The notes under the pieces were generated by a model. That model did not search any database. It worked only from the letters and a program-made list of their open reading frames with translations, and had not been told where the DNA came from. The position numbers and the translations under genes are program-made. Below are positions 22,800 to 35,029 of a stretch of 64,000 bases of DNA, in pieces. The stretch comes from Morella rubra (taxonomy: Eukaryota; Streptophyta; Magnoliopsida; Fagales; Myricaceae): NCBI GenBank assembly GCA_003952965.2, contig CM025855.1:23365276-23429275 (forward strand), given 5' to 3'. How positions within the stretch are numbered: the first letter of the stretch is position 1; the number at the start of each line of letters is the position of its first letter.

Positions 22800-24730
22800 G
22801 ACTTAAATGCACCCACAGTCCCTGTGATATGACAATGTTGCAAATATGTCCCTGAGGTAATAAAAGTTGCTTTTAAGTCCCTGTGGTAAGATTTTCGTTA
22901 AATCTATGTCCTTCCGTCAGTCCCCGTTAAAATCACTAACTGAACCTGAAGACGTGGCAAGTTTAAGCCATGTCAGCAATGCCCAATCATTTTAATAAAG
23001 CCCAGTCAACACCAGTTCCACATCATCAGCAAATATTGGGATGTCCATTGAATGCACCACATATAAGTGCAACTCCGGTTCTGTTTTTTGCATAAGAATG
23101 TTGAGCAACTATCGAATATCGTCGTCGATCGTAAGGTATGTGAATGGCCTCGCCTCATCGTGACGAAACTTGTATGCAAATTTCTCAACGTTCATGTAGC
23201 CCATGTTGTTGCTGACTAACTTCTTCAAAACCACCACTGACAAGTAGTCTGGGTCATAGCATCTTCCATCATCAATCTCTCCTCCAGCATAAACATCTAG
23301 GGATTGGCTTAACAATCCCCGATGATGTACGAATATATGCACCATATCTGAATGCAAAAGAAAAAAAAAACAAGTTAAGAATTTAGTAAATAGCTGACAA
23401 CTAATTTAAAAGTGTGACAAATTGACTAAAAGTTAACATATAAGAAGATAATGAATTGACTGAAAGTTAACAATATAAACAATGTATTGTAAACTCAACT
23501 ATAAAAGAAAAAAAAACCTTCACCTAATAGATTATTTAAATTCAATATTAACCTCCTGTGCAATTTAACCTCAGAATGCCAAAAACTCTTAAATGGAGTA
23601 TTTTGAAATTTAAAGAAATCAAGAATACTCTTTTTTTTTTTTTTTTTATCAAATTAAGAATACTTTTTAAATTCATAGTTTACGTTATTCTTTTGTGATT
23701 ATATTCTACAATGACTAATCCAGCAGGTTGCCTTGTTCCTTCTGATACGTGGGTAGCAACTAAACAGGAAGCCGGGAGCATCTAAACAAACAATATCAAG
23801 ACAAACCCACATGCAGTAATTGAATGTGAAAATTCCAATCGAAACCCAATGTCCCTACCATGTATAGAAACCCTATAAGACAAACCCACTTGTCCCTACC
23901 AACAGAAACACTAGGGAGAAACGGGTCCCTCCATTGTTGAATAAAATACAAAAAGAACAAGTCCAACTTACACCTTCTCTATAACTTGTATAAACTACTA
24001 TGGGCACTGACAACAACAGAAAGAAAGAAAAACAAGAAAAATTTCAACAGTATCATTGTAGGGACGTGGGTTTGTCTAATAGGCACCGAATAAACAACAA
24101 ATCCAACAATAAAAGTGTCTCGCAGATTTTGACTGACCTGTATTTCTCCCAAACACCAGCTCTTAAATTTCTTCTTTAATGAACAAAATTTTCAAGCTCT
24201 TCAACAGGGGTTCATTGCTAGAAACATATCGCAAGAGGGGAAGAAAATTTTGTGGTAAAGTAAGAAGGGTTTGGTAGAGTGATACGAAACAACCATCTTT
24301 TCTCAAATGCGATGTGTATAGGTTCTATGATATTTTCGTTCTTTAATTTTTCGTTCTTTTAATTTTCGTTTGTTTTTTTTTTTTAATTTTCGATCGATGT
24401 TATATTGTATAGGTTTTGTGATAGTTTCGTTCTTTAAATTTTCGTTATTTTTTTAAAAAAAAATTTCAATCTACGTGGCACCATTTGATGATTGGACAAT
24501 GCTGTGTTGGCAATGGTGGGCCCAAGGGAACACACAGCTTAATTTGGTTCTTGCTAACGTGGCTTAAACTTGCCACGTCATCAAGTTCAGTTAGTGATTC
24601 TAACAGGGACTGATGGAAGGACATAGATTTAATGAAAATCTTACCACAGGGACTTAAAAGCAATTTTTCTTACCTCAAGGACATATTTGCAACATTGCCA
24701 TACTACAGGAACTGAGGATGCATTTAAGCC
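22800..24730 (-). mobile_element. Internally deleted Mutator (MULE) element with 9-bp TSD
   Basis: A perfect 9-bp target duplication, ATAAATCTA (22791-22799 and 24731-24739), encloses 1,931 bp with long inverted repeats of roughly 180-200 bp. Left start: GACTTAAATGCACCCACAG; right start on the reverse strand: GGCTTAAATGCATCCTCAG; both continue through ATGTTGCAAATATGTCC. Inside is one coding remnant, a PB1-like N-terminal domain (22992-23345, minus) that runs into the left inverted repeat. The catalytic MULE transposase part is absent, so it needs a transposase supplied from elsewhere. It is related to the element beginning at about 62153. Confidence 0.88.
22992..23345 (-). pseudogene. PB1-like domain of MULE protein, one in-frame stop
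   Basis: ATG at 23345-23343, two bases after a TTTTGCATTCAG acceptor. The frame reads MVHIFVHHRGLL, DVYAGGEIDDGRCYDPDYLS, KFAYKF, then a TAG stop at about 23114-23112, and continues in frame as ELHLYVVHSMDIPIF to a TAA at 22994-22992. Plant MULE proteins commonly start with this PB1-like domain (HxGGxF..YVGGEV...D.D..S), before MuDR-DNA-binding and MULE transposase domains that are missing here. Its C-terminal end lies in the left terminal inverted repeat. Confidence 0.75.
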
Positions 24731-24739
24731 ATAAATCTA

Positions 24740-26234
24740 TGTAGCTTGTAACTTGTTGACCAACGAAGTTTATCCAAATTTTGTAATTTGATCAAACAAT
24801 ATGTTCCCTCATGGCAAATGCAAAATTGCAGTGATGAAATGGCAATATAATTGCTGAGGAAGTTAGAAGAATTACTCATGCGGCCCTTCATGAGTTTCCC
24901 CTTTGCCCATATGTTTTTTTTTGACAAAATATATTTTTAGCATTCCAAAATTTTCAAAAAGTCTGCTAAAACCATTTTTTAGCCTCTTAAAATTTGAAAT
25001 ACAAATTTTGGCCTTGAATATTTAATAATAACTATCCCTTTTAGTTTGTTCAAAAATTAAAAACACATTTGATAGGGCTAAAAAAATTCGAGATTCAAAT
25101 TAAATCTTTAAAAATCTAGAATTTTTCTAAAACTATAACTTTTGAATACAAAAAGGTTCTGAAATTTTAAAAATATATTTATTTTTTAAATAGAGAATAT
25201 GAGTGTTTTCTCATCTTTTAGTATTTTTAAACACTTTCTTGTTTATATCTACTTTTGTATTATCTCTACTGTGTGTTTATTTGTATTATTTCTACTAGCG
25301 TCTTTACAATATATTCTATTTATTTACAGTATATTTGTGCTATATATTCTTAATTAAAGAAAAATCTTTGAGAATATTTTTCATAATTTGAGTTTTATTT
25401 ATACAAACTTTTTCATATTTTATCTATAGTAAATCATGAAGGAAGCACGGAACACCCAGTCATTACTTCGCCTCAAAAGAAGAATCTCTGACTATCAACT
25501 TTTAATCTCGACGTTATACGACATTAATTCTGGGATATTGAGAAATTAGATAACTTATTTGTAGGATTTCATGGTGCAAATACTAGAGAGAAGAAGATTA
25601 GGACGCATCCCATGACCGTCTCGTTCCCAGTAAGTATGAGAATGGAAGACATGATATCATTAGTGCATGTATAGAAGATTTTTTGGCAAAGTGGGCAGTG
25701 GATAGAAGATTTTTTGGCCTTATCCCTTTTCATTCTGTTGCTGCTTTTCTGTTGAGGCAGAAGTTGTATTTTGAACCTCCATGAGGAGCAGTTTTATATT
25801 TTAATTTGAATGAATCTACGTTGGTTAAAAAAAAAAAAAAGTTTCAAATCCATACTCGAAGAACATTAACAAAATCCGAGCATTTTCTTAATTAGCATTT
25901 TGTCTAATTGGTTAATCCTGTTTCCCTGGAAGAGAACTACAATACAAAAACCCTGTTTTTTTTTTTTTTTTTCAATTGGCTACTGAATCCAGAGAAGCTG
26001 ATCAATGGCATGCATAAAGGACAAGAAATCCAATCAGACTAAACAAAACTTACTTAGAAAGAAGACATTACCAAAATTGCGGGGATGGTGCATCTAAACC
26101 ATCAAAGAGTTTACAATATTTCCGAACCAAAATCCAGTGAATGACAAAAAGCAAACAAAATTAGAACCGTAGTGAAGTACTCGAGACTAATCTCAGAAAA
26201 AATAAAGTCTTAGAGAAAAAGAAGTCAGACATAA
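24740..26234. other. Intergenic AT-rich DNA; pyruvate kinase 3' flank
   Basis: No convincing gene. An A-run after ATCTACGTTGGTT (25830-25843) could be the tail of a retroposed sequence, and a T-run lies at 25956-25971. The 200 bp before 26235 would be the 3' UTR of the pyruvate kinase gene read leftwards. Confidence 0.45.
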
Positions 26235-27044
26235 TCATTTTACGGCCAAGATCTTGACCATAGTAGCGCCGTCGACTCTTTGCAAGACCACGACCGAGTC
26301 CCCAGGCTTGCAGAGTTCATTGGCTTTTGCATGTTGGAGAGCCAACTCTATGGCTTCTTTGGTCGACTCTGCATCGGAAGCTCTTGGAGAAGCTGTGCTC
26401 AAAACAGGCACCAGACGCCGATAAATGAGGCTATGCTTTGCCGGAGATTCATTGCTGCATGACCAGTTAAAAGAATCTAATGTTATCTCTGGAACCACGA
26501 CGGCCAAAATGGGCATGCTCGGCCTGTGCTTAGCCACCATCTTTGCTGTGCTTCCCCCTTTGGTGAGGACCAAAATCAGAGCTGCTTTGATGCAATGGGC
26601 TGTACTCACCGCCGAGGACGCCAAGCTCTCTAATGGACTCATGGGCATCGGTACATTTTCTATTATTCTGTTGAAGAGATCTCCATAGTTTATAAAATCT
26701 GCCTCTACGCAAATTCTAGCCATGGTTTGAACAGCAATTTCAGTATAGGCCCCAGCAGCTGTTTCTCCACTAAGCATCACACAATCAGTGCCATCAAGGA
26801 CTGCATTAGCAACATCAGTGGCTTCAGCTCGGGTTGGCCGCGGGGATTTGGTCATGGACTCCAACATCTGAGTGGCAGTCACCACTGGTTTTCCTTGCAC
26901 GTTGGCTTTCATTATCATCAGTTTCTGAGCGAGGAATATTTTTTCCATGGGAATTTCCATTCCTAGGTCACCCCTTGCCACCATAAATGCATCTGAGTTT
27001 GCTAGAATTTCATCGAAATTAGCAACGCCTTCTAGATTCTCAAC
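26235..27044 (-). pseudogene. Pyruvate kinase, last exon
   Basis: C-terminal exon of a plant cytosolic pyruvate kinase. It begins behind a TTTGGTAG acceptor with VENLEGVANFDEILANSDAF, then the substrate/metal loop MVARGDLGMEIP, the KSPRPTRAEATDVANAVLDG segment, the MLSGETAAGAYT loop, and the C-terminal domain (LTKGGSTAKMVAKHRPSMPI; LCKPGDSVVVLQRVDGA) ending KILAVK at TGA 26237-26235. This exon is open for 270 codons with all landmark motifs, so selection acted on it until recently. The gene as a whole is split by two retrotransposons (see 26235-38349). Confidence 0.9.
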
Positions 27045-27185
27045 CTACCAAATCACGAGAAAACAGTCAATAGCTATAAGAGAAAAGCTATATATATATA
27101 TTAGAGAGAAAGAGAGAGAGAGAGAATAAGATTTTGGCGAAAACTTCTTAAATTTTAAAAATTCTAATGAACTGTATAAACATAA

Positions 27186-27351
27186 CTTTGACATGAGAAG
27201 GATATTCTTTGCATGTTGTCCTAGCAGTTTTCTGACCTCCACAGGGTCAGAACCTTTGCGAACAAAAGACAGAGCAATCATGTCAATATCATTTGGAATT
27301 CCCCATTCCAAGATATCCTCCTTGTCTTTATCAGTCAAGGTTGCAGGTTGA
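27186..27351 (-). pseudogene. Pyruvate kinase, exon piece downstream of Copia
   Basis: Reads LTDKDKEDILEWGIPNDIDM, then IALSFVRKGSDPVEVRKLLG and QHAKNILLMSK. It is the direct continuation of the exon at 34686-34990, now separated by the Copia element. At the junction CTGCAACC stands where CTGCCAACC (LPT) is expected, a 1-base loss. After AAG the intron begins TTATGT instead of GT, so the donor site appears mutated. The intron to the last exon would be 27045-27185. Confidence 0.85.
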
Positions 27352-27906
27352 TGATAGTTTGTGCCAAAATTAAACTAAAACAAACAACATGTTTTCAACA
27401 AAATATCAATCAGGATTATAATTGCAATTGTGGATTCGATGACCTACTTGATACAGGAATTCAGGAATCCACAAACTTCAAGGCGCTTTACGATCCAATC
27501 CAAAGCTCCAGCAATTCAGAATAGCAACTCAAATCGTTGCCTCCTAAGGGATTTATGTCACTCTCTCTTTTTGAGATTTCTCTAATAAGTTCTGATGGCC
27601 AACCCCTTGAATATAACAGTTATATTTATAGGCCTTGGGAAATCCTAGAGAGAGCATGAGACATAGGATCCTTAGAGATCTCAAATTCCAGCCGTAGGAT
27701 TAAACTGAAGAACTCTTTTTCTAATAAAATTAGGGCTTCTACTAATTACAATCAAGTCTATCAACATATTATAATTGACCCCTGAAATTTGAGATTATTG
27801 CAAATATGCCCCTTTACATACAATTAATTCTTCCACCAAACTATATTCCATATGAGATATTAGGACTGGATTAATTATTTGGTTATTGAGGCACATAATT
27901 CTAACA
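27352..27906 (-). repeat. 3' LTR of the minus-strand Copia
   Basis: Runs TGATAGTTTGTGCC to ATAATTCTAACA on the plus strand, next to a purine tract read on the minus strand (GGGCAAGTGGGAGAT). Confidence 0.88.
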
Positions 27907-30900
27907 ATCTCCCACTTGCCCTCAGAACCAAATATCACCGTCATCATGTCCCTATCTCATCTAAACTTTGATTTCTTAGTTCACAACTCAGTTGGACCAC
28001 AAAACAATTTTGAAATATATATAATATACTTTTATGTATTCATAAAATAGTTTTGTAAAACACACCAGCCGGATTTCTTTTAGTCCAACTCTTATATGAA
28101 CACTAACTGAATATACTGTCTCTCCAAGAGACTGGTGGATTCCTTATTGAGCATTCATATAACTCATCCATCGTGCACACAACCCAACATATCCGTATAT
28201 AGTCCTGAATGGACATCACGGTTGACAACGTCAAAGTATGTGTACATAATACATGAATAAATACAAATCTCTCAAGTCTAAGGACAATACCGAATTGTGA
28301 TAGAATAACCTTTAACCTGACAATGATCATTCCAAAAGGCGTTCTTAATCGGATCCTGTTCAGTGTATGTACTTATTACATGACACCACTTGTCTGCTTA
28401 AGGTCATACCTCAATGATGAATCAATCATTCTCCGCACAACAAGTGTAGACTTTATGACACAAAAGTCTAGAACAATTTCAGGCTTACAAGGAACTGAAA
28501 AATCATTATTCCTGCTTTGATTCATTAATCTCTAGCATGATTTTTCTACAATGTTACCTGAACAAATTTACATACATAACATCTCATGTTACGTATAAAC
28601 CCATAACAACAATAATATATATGAAAAACAAATAAACTTTTATTATCAAATAATAAAGGAAAAAACAAAACGTCAAACCCAATCATACATATATCTCAAA
28701 CCTATATCCTTAATATGTTTCTCAAATACTTTCTGAGATAATGGCTTTGCAAATGGATCAGCTAAATTATCACCTGATGCAACCTTCACAATTGTGACAT
28801 CGCCTCTGGATATGATATCACGTATTAGGTGAAAACGACGTTCTATGTGCTTTGTCCTTTGATGAGACCTTGGTTCCACTGCCTGTGCAATTGCACCATT
28901 GTTATCGCAATATAAGGAAATAGGTGCCTCAATCGAAGGGACAACTTCAAGTTCTTGAATGAACTTGCGAATCCACACAGCTTCCTTTGCAGCTTCACTT
29001 GCAGCAATATATTCTACCTCATTTGTTGAATCAGCAGTAGTACTTTGCTTGAAACTTCTCCAACTGAATGCTCCTTTGTTAAGAAGGAACACAAATCCGG
29101 ATGTTGATCTTCTATCATCAATGTCTGATTAAAAATCCGAATCTGCATATCCTGGACAGTCAGATCCTCACTACCATACACTAAGAAATAGTGTTTTGTA
29201 TTTCTCAAATACCTGAGGATATGTTTCACTGCTGACCAATGTTCTGGACCTGGATTGGATTGGTATCTACTCACAACGCTAACTACGTGACTGATATCAA
29301 GTCTAGTACAAAGCATAGCATACATGAGACTCCCTACAGCCGAAGCATAATGGCAGTTACTCATCTTCTCTCTTTCTTCAGGTGTTTTTGGACACATCTG
29401 CTTAGAGAGATGAATTCCATGTCTAAAGGGTAGAAACCCTTTCTTGGAATTTACCATGCTAAATCTAGCCAATATCCTGTCAATATAATTGACCTGTGAA
29501 AGACCCAATAATCTCTCTTTCGTCTCTAAACACTTTGATCCGAGTATGTAGGATGCTTCCCCAAGGTCTTTCATTGAAAATTAGTTAGACAACCACATTT
29601 TCACAGATGAAAAAGCCCCTACATCATTCCCAATGAATAGTATGTCATCCACATAAAGAACCAAAAAGGTGATAGCACTCCCACTAACCTTCTTGTAGAC
29701 ACAAGGTTCATCCATGTTTTATGAGAAACCAAACATTTTGATTGACTCATTAAAACGGATGTTCCAACAACGTGATGCTTGTTTTAGGCCATAAATAGAT
29801 TTCTCCAACTTGCACACTTTTGATTCATTTTCCTAAGATATGAAACCTTCTGCCAGGTCCATATAAATTTCTTCATGGATGTGCCCATTCAAGAATGCGG
29901 TTTTCACATCCATCTGCCATATCTCATAATCATAGTATGCTGCAATTGCAATAGAATCCTTATGGACTTTAGCATAGCTACTGGTGAAAAGGTTTCCTCA
30001 TAATCAATACCAGCCTTTTGAGTATATCCTTTCGCTACCAGCCTAGCTTTAAAGGTCTCTACCTTTCCTGTTGGTCCAAGTTTCCTTTTGTAGACCCATT
30101 TGCAACCTATAGGCTTAATGCCTTCTGGTTTGTCTACCAAGGTCCATACCTTGTTGAAATACATGGAGTCCATCTCTGATTCCATGGCCACATGCCAATG
30201 CTTAGCATCTTTATCTTTTACAGCCTCTGTATAATCACAAGGATCAATCTCCAGTCCCTCAGATTCTATTTGATAAATCTCATTTAACAAATTAAATTTT
30301 ACTGGAGGTCTTATAATCCTTTTACTACGACGAGGCTCCTGTGTCTCAACAGGTTCAGTTTGATCAGTGGGAATAATCACTTGATCCTCATTATTCTCAT
30401 TCTGCTCAGTCACTGTACTATCTCTTTGCTCATCAAGAGCAACTCTACTCTCAGTTTCATTCAAACTATAATCCTCTTCAAGAAAAGTAGCATTCCTGCT
30501 AACAAACACTTTGTTTTCATTGGATTATAGAAGTAGAAACCAGTAGTCATTTTGGGATAGCCTACAAATAGGCACCTATCAGTCCTTGATCCCAGCTTAT
30601 CCACATTAAACCTTTTAACATGAGCTGGACAACCCATATCTTAAAATGATTTAGGCTTGGCTTCTTGCCAGTCCATAACTCATATGGGGTATTAGGAACT
30701 GATTTTGTAGGGATCCTGTTTAACAAGTAAACAGCGGTCTCCAAAGCATGTCCCCAAAATGATATGGGCAATTCAGATATGCTCATCATGGAACGAACCA
30801 TATCCAATAGGGTTCTATTCCTTCTTTTTGCAACACCATTGTGCTGTGGTGTGCCTGGTGGTGTGAGTTGAGATATAATTCCATGATCTTTAAGATATAA

Positions 30901-33900
30901 TTCCATGATCTTTAAGATAGACTTTAAAATCATCCAAGAGGTATTCGCCTCCCCTATCGGAGCGAATCATTTTAATGGACTTTCCAATCTGTTTCTCAAC
31001 TTCATTGTGGAATTCTTTGAACTTTTCAAAGGATTCGATTTATGCTTCATCAGGTATAGATAACCATACCTGGAACAATCATCAATGAAAGTAATGAAAT
31101 AAGAGAAACCTCCTCTTGCCATGTGGTTGAAGGGACCACAAACATCAGTATGTATTAATCCTAATACTTCTGTGGCTCTAATTCCTTTTCCTGTAAAAGG
31201 ACTTTTGGTCATCTTTCCTTGTAAGCAGGGCTCACAGATTGGATAGGGCTCAATTTTCAGAAATTGCAATGGCCCATCCCTTACCAATCTATTGATCCTA
31301 TCAATATTGGCATGACCAAGTCTTAGATGCCACAAGTAAGTTGGATTAACATCCTTTTTTCCTCTTAAGGGATAACACACTGGAATCATCATTCTCAATA
31401 TTATTCAAAGAATTATCAACATTCAAAAGATAAAGACCATCATAAATAATTTCAGAAGCAACAAATTTATTTTGAAACATTATAACAAGCTTGGAATTGA
31501 AAAGAAATGAATATCCAGATAAACCAAGTTTTGAAACAAAAATCAAATTTCTACGAACTTCTGGAACATAAAGACAGTCTTCTAGAATCAAAATTCTATT
31601 ATTAGATAATTCTAAACTAAAAAATCCGATGGCAGTCGCTGCAACAGTTGCACCCGTCCCCATCTTAAGGATCAGCTCCCCTTCATGGAGCCTTCTGGTC
31701 TCCTTGAACCCCTGCAACATATTGCAGATGTGAGATGTAAAACCAGAATCCACACACATGAATTAAATGGACCATCCATTAAATTTAATTCAATTACAAG
31801 CATATTAGAGATACCTTCAGAAGGTTTGCCTTTTTTAAGATAAGCTAAATAAACTCGGCAGTTTCTCTTCCAGTGACCGGGCTTGCCGCAATGGAAACAA
31901 TTTCCTTTGCCTTTGTTCTTGTCACCTCCTTTGTTTCTTTGTCCACCTTGGACATTCTTAGCTGCCTGATACCCCTTATTATTTTTCTTGAAGTTCTTAA
32001 ACTTGGGTTTCAGTTTCATAGAGGCATTAGATTTCTCTGTGACCATCACAGTAGGTTTGTCCTTCTTGATGAGATCTTGAGCTGACTGCAACATATTGAG
32101 CAGCTCTAACAATGTCACATTCATCTTGTTCATATTGTAATTAAGGACAAACTGATTGAAAGAATCAGGCAGAGATGAAAGAATGGCATCAACTTTTGTG
32201 TCACATCCATCTCAACTCCCAAAAAGTCCAGTTCATTGATGAAAGAAATCATCTTCAAGACATGTTCCCGAACTGGGCTCCCTTCCACCATTTTGGTGGA
32301 CATCAGATTCTTCATAGCAGTCTGCCTAGCAGATCTGCTCTGCTCTCCAAACATCTCTTGGAGATGCAACATAACGCCTGCAGCTGTAGCTATGCCCTCA
32401 CAATCTTTCTGCAAAACATTTGAGATTGAGGCCATAATATAGCACTTTGCCATATTATCATCATCATGCCACTTGTTAAAGACTTTCTTTTCTTCCTCAG
32501 TGGCATTGTCTAGGGCAAGCTCAGGTGACTTAGAGGTTAGAACATAACCGATCTTATCGGCTGAGAGAACAATCATAAGATTTTTCTTCCAATCAACATA
32601 ATTCGGTCCTGTCAACCGATTGTCATCCAAAATCCTAGCCAAAGGATTAAAATCATTTTGAATCTGTAAAATAATTCACACATATATTTCCATTAGATTC
32701 AGGTTTTTGAAATACTAATGGTACCACCCATTCGAATAATAAACAGATATATCAAATATATCACAATAATGAGAAATATAACATTTATATTCATGACATT
32801 CTAAATGGGTATCGAGAACCTCTACCTTACATGCAACAACAATTCCATTTTGGTAATCATTGTACATATCTTGTAAAGGCGAATAGCTACTATTCATCAA
32901 AATTTACATCATATGCAAAATATTTTAAAATATTTGTGATTCTCGATTTTCTTTTGGCCTACCTAAATAAACACATCTTATACTATTTTAGTACTTGCGT
33001 TTATTTGGTTTGTGCATTCCATTATCTAAGTGTGTTCCAAATTCTTGTGAGTTTATGTCACTATTTTACTAGACACTCCCACTAAGATGTAGACACTTAT
33101 CTTCCCAAGAAATAAATAAGAAAATTTTACAAAATTAAAATCGGTCTTATCCATTTTGGCTTCAACCAATTTTAATCAAGTAAAACTCCTATTTATTGAT
33201 AATAGAGACCATAGGAAAAATTACAATAATTAATCCTATTTAGCACCCAAAATTGGAAGAAAAATTTCAATTTTTTTTGTTGACCGGTCAAACCGGTCCG
33301 GACACCTGCCAGACCGGTCAGGCCGGTCCTGCTCCGAACCTGTCCCCTTGTTAAGTGGGCTGAGTATGAACCTAGCCAGTCCACGGGTTGGGCTGGGTTT
33401 AGAACCTAGCCCAAAATATCCCTTTTTTTTTTTAATAAAGAGGTTGGGCTGGTTCACAACCCGGCCCGACCTGACCCGTAATGTTCTTGGACTAGGGTTC
33501 CTTAGGAACCCTAGCCGTCGCCCCTCACATGGATTGGGGCGGCGCCGTCCATGAAAGGCCGGCCCAGGTAGAGCATCCCGGCGACCACAGAGTTCGCCGG
33601 TGCTACCCCCGGGGCCGGAACCCCCTCCCACGCCTTAGGCGTCGCCCTAGCGGGCTCGAGCGGCCCTAGGCTGCTCGCCCGTTGGGTGTTGCCAGCGGCA
33701 CGGGGCTGCAAGAGCCCCGTGCCGGGCAGACCCGCTCGATCTCATGGCTGAGCGGCACCAACAAGGACTCCCCGCTGCGGGCTGGAGCGGCCCTAGGCCG
33801 CTCGCCCGCAGCTACCCAATTTTTCAGCAACCTCTGTTCATCTCACGAACAGTTTTTTTTTTTTTTTTAATCAAACATTTACTGTTCATAACCCCTTCAA

Positions 33901-34131
33901 AAATAAACCATGTTCATCACATGAACTAAATACAGATTTTATGAAATAAATTTATGGAACAAAATAACGTGAACAGTAAATCGAATGTTAATATAATAAA
34001 ATTTTGCACTATTCATAATAGTGCGTGAACAGTAACCGGAAAAGGTTTTAGGCTTTTGATTCTCAATCAAAAATTAGCAAGGTCCATATAATCCAACAAT
34101 TGCAATCATATGAACCTGGCTCTGATACCAC

Positions 34132-34685
34132 TGATAGTTTATGCGGAATTAAACTAAAACAAACAACATGTTTTCAACAAAACATCAATCAAAATTATAA
34201 TTGCAATTGCGGATCAATGACCTACCTAATACAGGAATTCAAGAATCTACAAACTTCAAGGCGTTTTACGATCCAATCCAAAGCTCCAGCAATTCTGAAC
34301 AGCAACTCAGATGCGTTGCCTCCTAAGGGATTTATGTCACTCTCTCTTTTTGGGATTTCTCTAATAGGTTCTGATGGCCAACCCTTGAATATAACAGTTA
34401 TATTTATAGGCCTTGGGAAACCCTAGAGAGAGCATGAGACATAGGATCCTAGGGATCTCAAATTTCAGCCGTAGGATTAAACTGAAGAACTTTTCTTCTA
34501 ATAAAATTAGGGCTTCTACTAATTACAATCAAGTCCATCAACATATTGTAATTGACCCCTGAAATTTGAGATTATTACAAATATGCCCCTTTTACATACA
34601 ATTAATTCTTCCACCAAACTATATTCCATATGAGATATTAAGACTGGATTAATTATTTGGTTATCGAGGACACATAATTCTAACA
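34132..34685 (-). repeat. 5' LTR of the minus-strand Copia
   Basis: Runs TGATAGTTTATGCGG to ATAATTCTAACA. The primer-binding site (reverse complement of CTCTGATACCA at 34120-34130) adjoins it. Confidence 0.88.
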
Positions 34686-34990
34686 GTCAACAACAACCTC
34701 GGGAAGATTGACATTTTTCCTCTCACCAAGAACTACGGAGTTTTCACAGCGACAACGAACCAAACCTTGTTCCTTGTCGCAAGCAAGAACAGTAAGACTA
34801 ATACTCCCATCAACACACAAAATAACACTCTCTGGCTTCAAATCCTCGGCCAATTTCCGATAGTTCATGCTTATCATACTCTCATCACCTTCTAAGGTAT
34901 AGTCAGTTGTGATTGTAATCTCTTGACCCTGTCCAAGCTGTATCGATTTTGTGCCCTTCAACAGCCCAGTTCGAATCTCCGGACCCTGCC
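34686..34990 (-). pseudogene. Pyruvate kinase, second exon (5' piece)
   Basis: Begins behind an AATTGGCAG acceptor with GPEIRTGLLKGTKSIQLGQG, continues TDYTLEGDESMISM, LAEDLKPESVILCVDGSISL, ends ENSVVLGERKNVNLPEVVVD, and is cut at 34686 by the Copia. GPEIRTG and DGSISL are invariant pyruvate kinase landmarks (B domain and barrel). No stop occurs in this piece. Confidence 0.9.
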
Positions 34991-35029
34991 AATTTTTGAA
35001 GTATGAGGAAGAAAAAGTTGTCAACAGAG

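Larger units (their letters stand above)
27352..34685 (-). mobile_element. Ty1/Copia element inside a pyruvate kinase exon
   Basis: LTRs at 34132-34685 (5') and 27352-27906 (3'); primer-binding site TGGTATCAGAG next to the 5' LTR. Parts recognised in minus-strand order: AT-rich then GC-rich leader, gag (UBN2-type), zinc knuckle CFHCGKPGHWKRNC near 31890, aspartic protease and GAG-pre-integrase region, integrase (HTDVCGPF), reverse transcriptase, RNase H (EAAKEAVWIRKFIQELEVV). All expected parts of a Copia are present in order, but the coding region is broken in several places. Flanks GTTGA (27347-27351) and GTCAA (34686-34690) look like a decayed 5-bp target duplication. LTRs differ by roughly 5% by hand count, about 2-4 million years under usual assumptions. 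Same family as 10528-15424. Confidence 0.92.

Noticed and set aside
33236-33870. GC-rich open frames with many Arg, Pro and Gly codons
   Set aside because: Within the leader of the minus-strand Copia; no protein family features.
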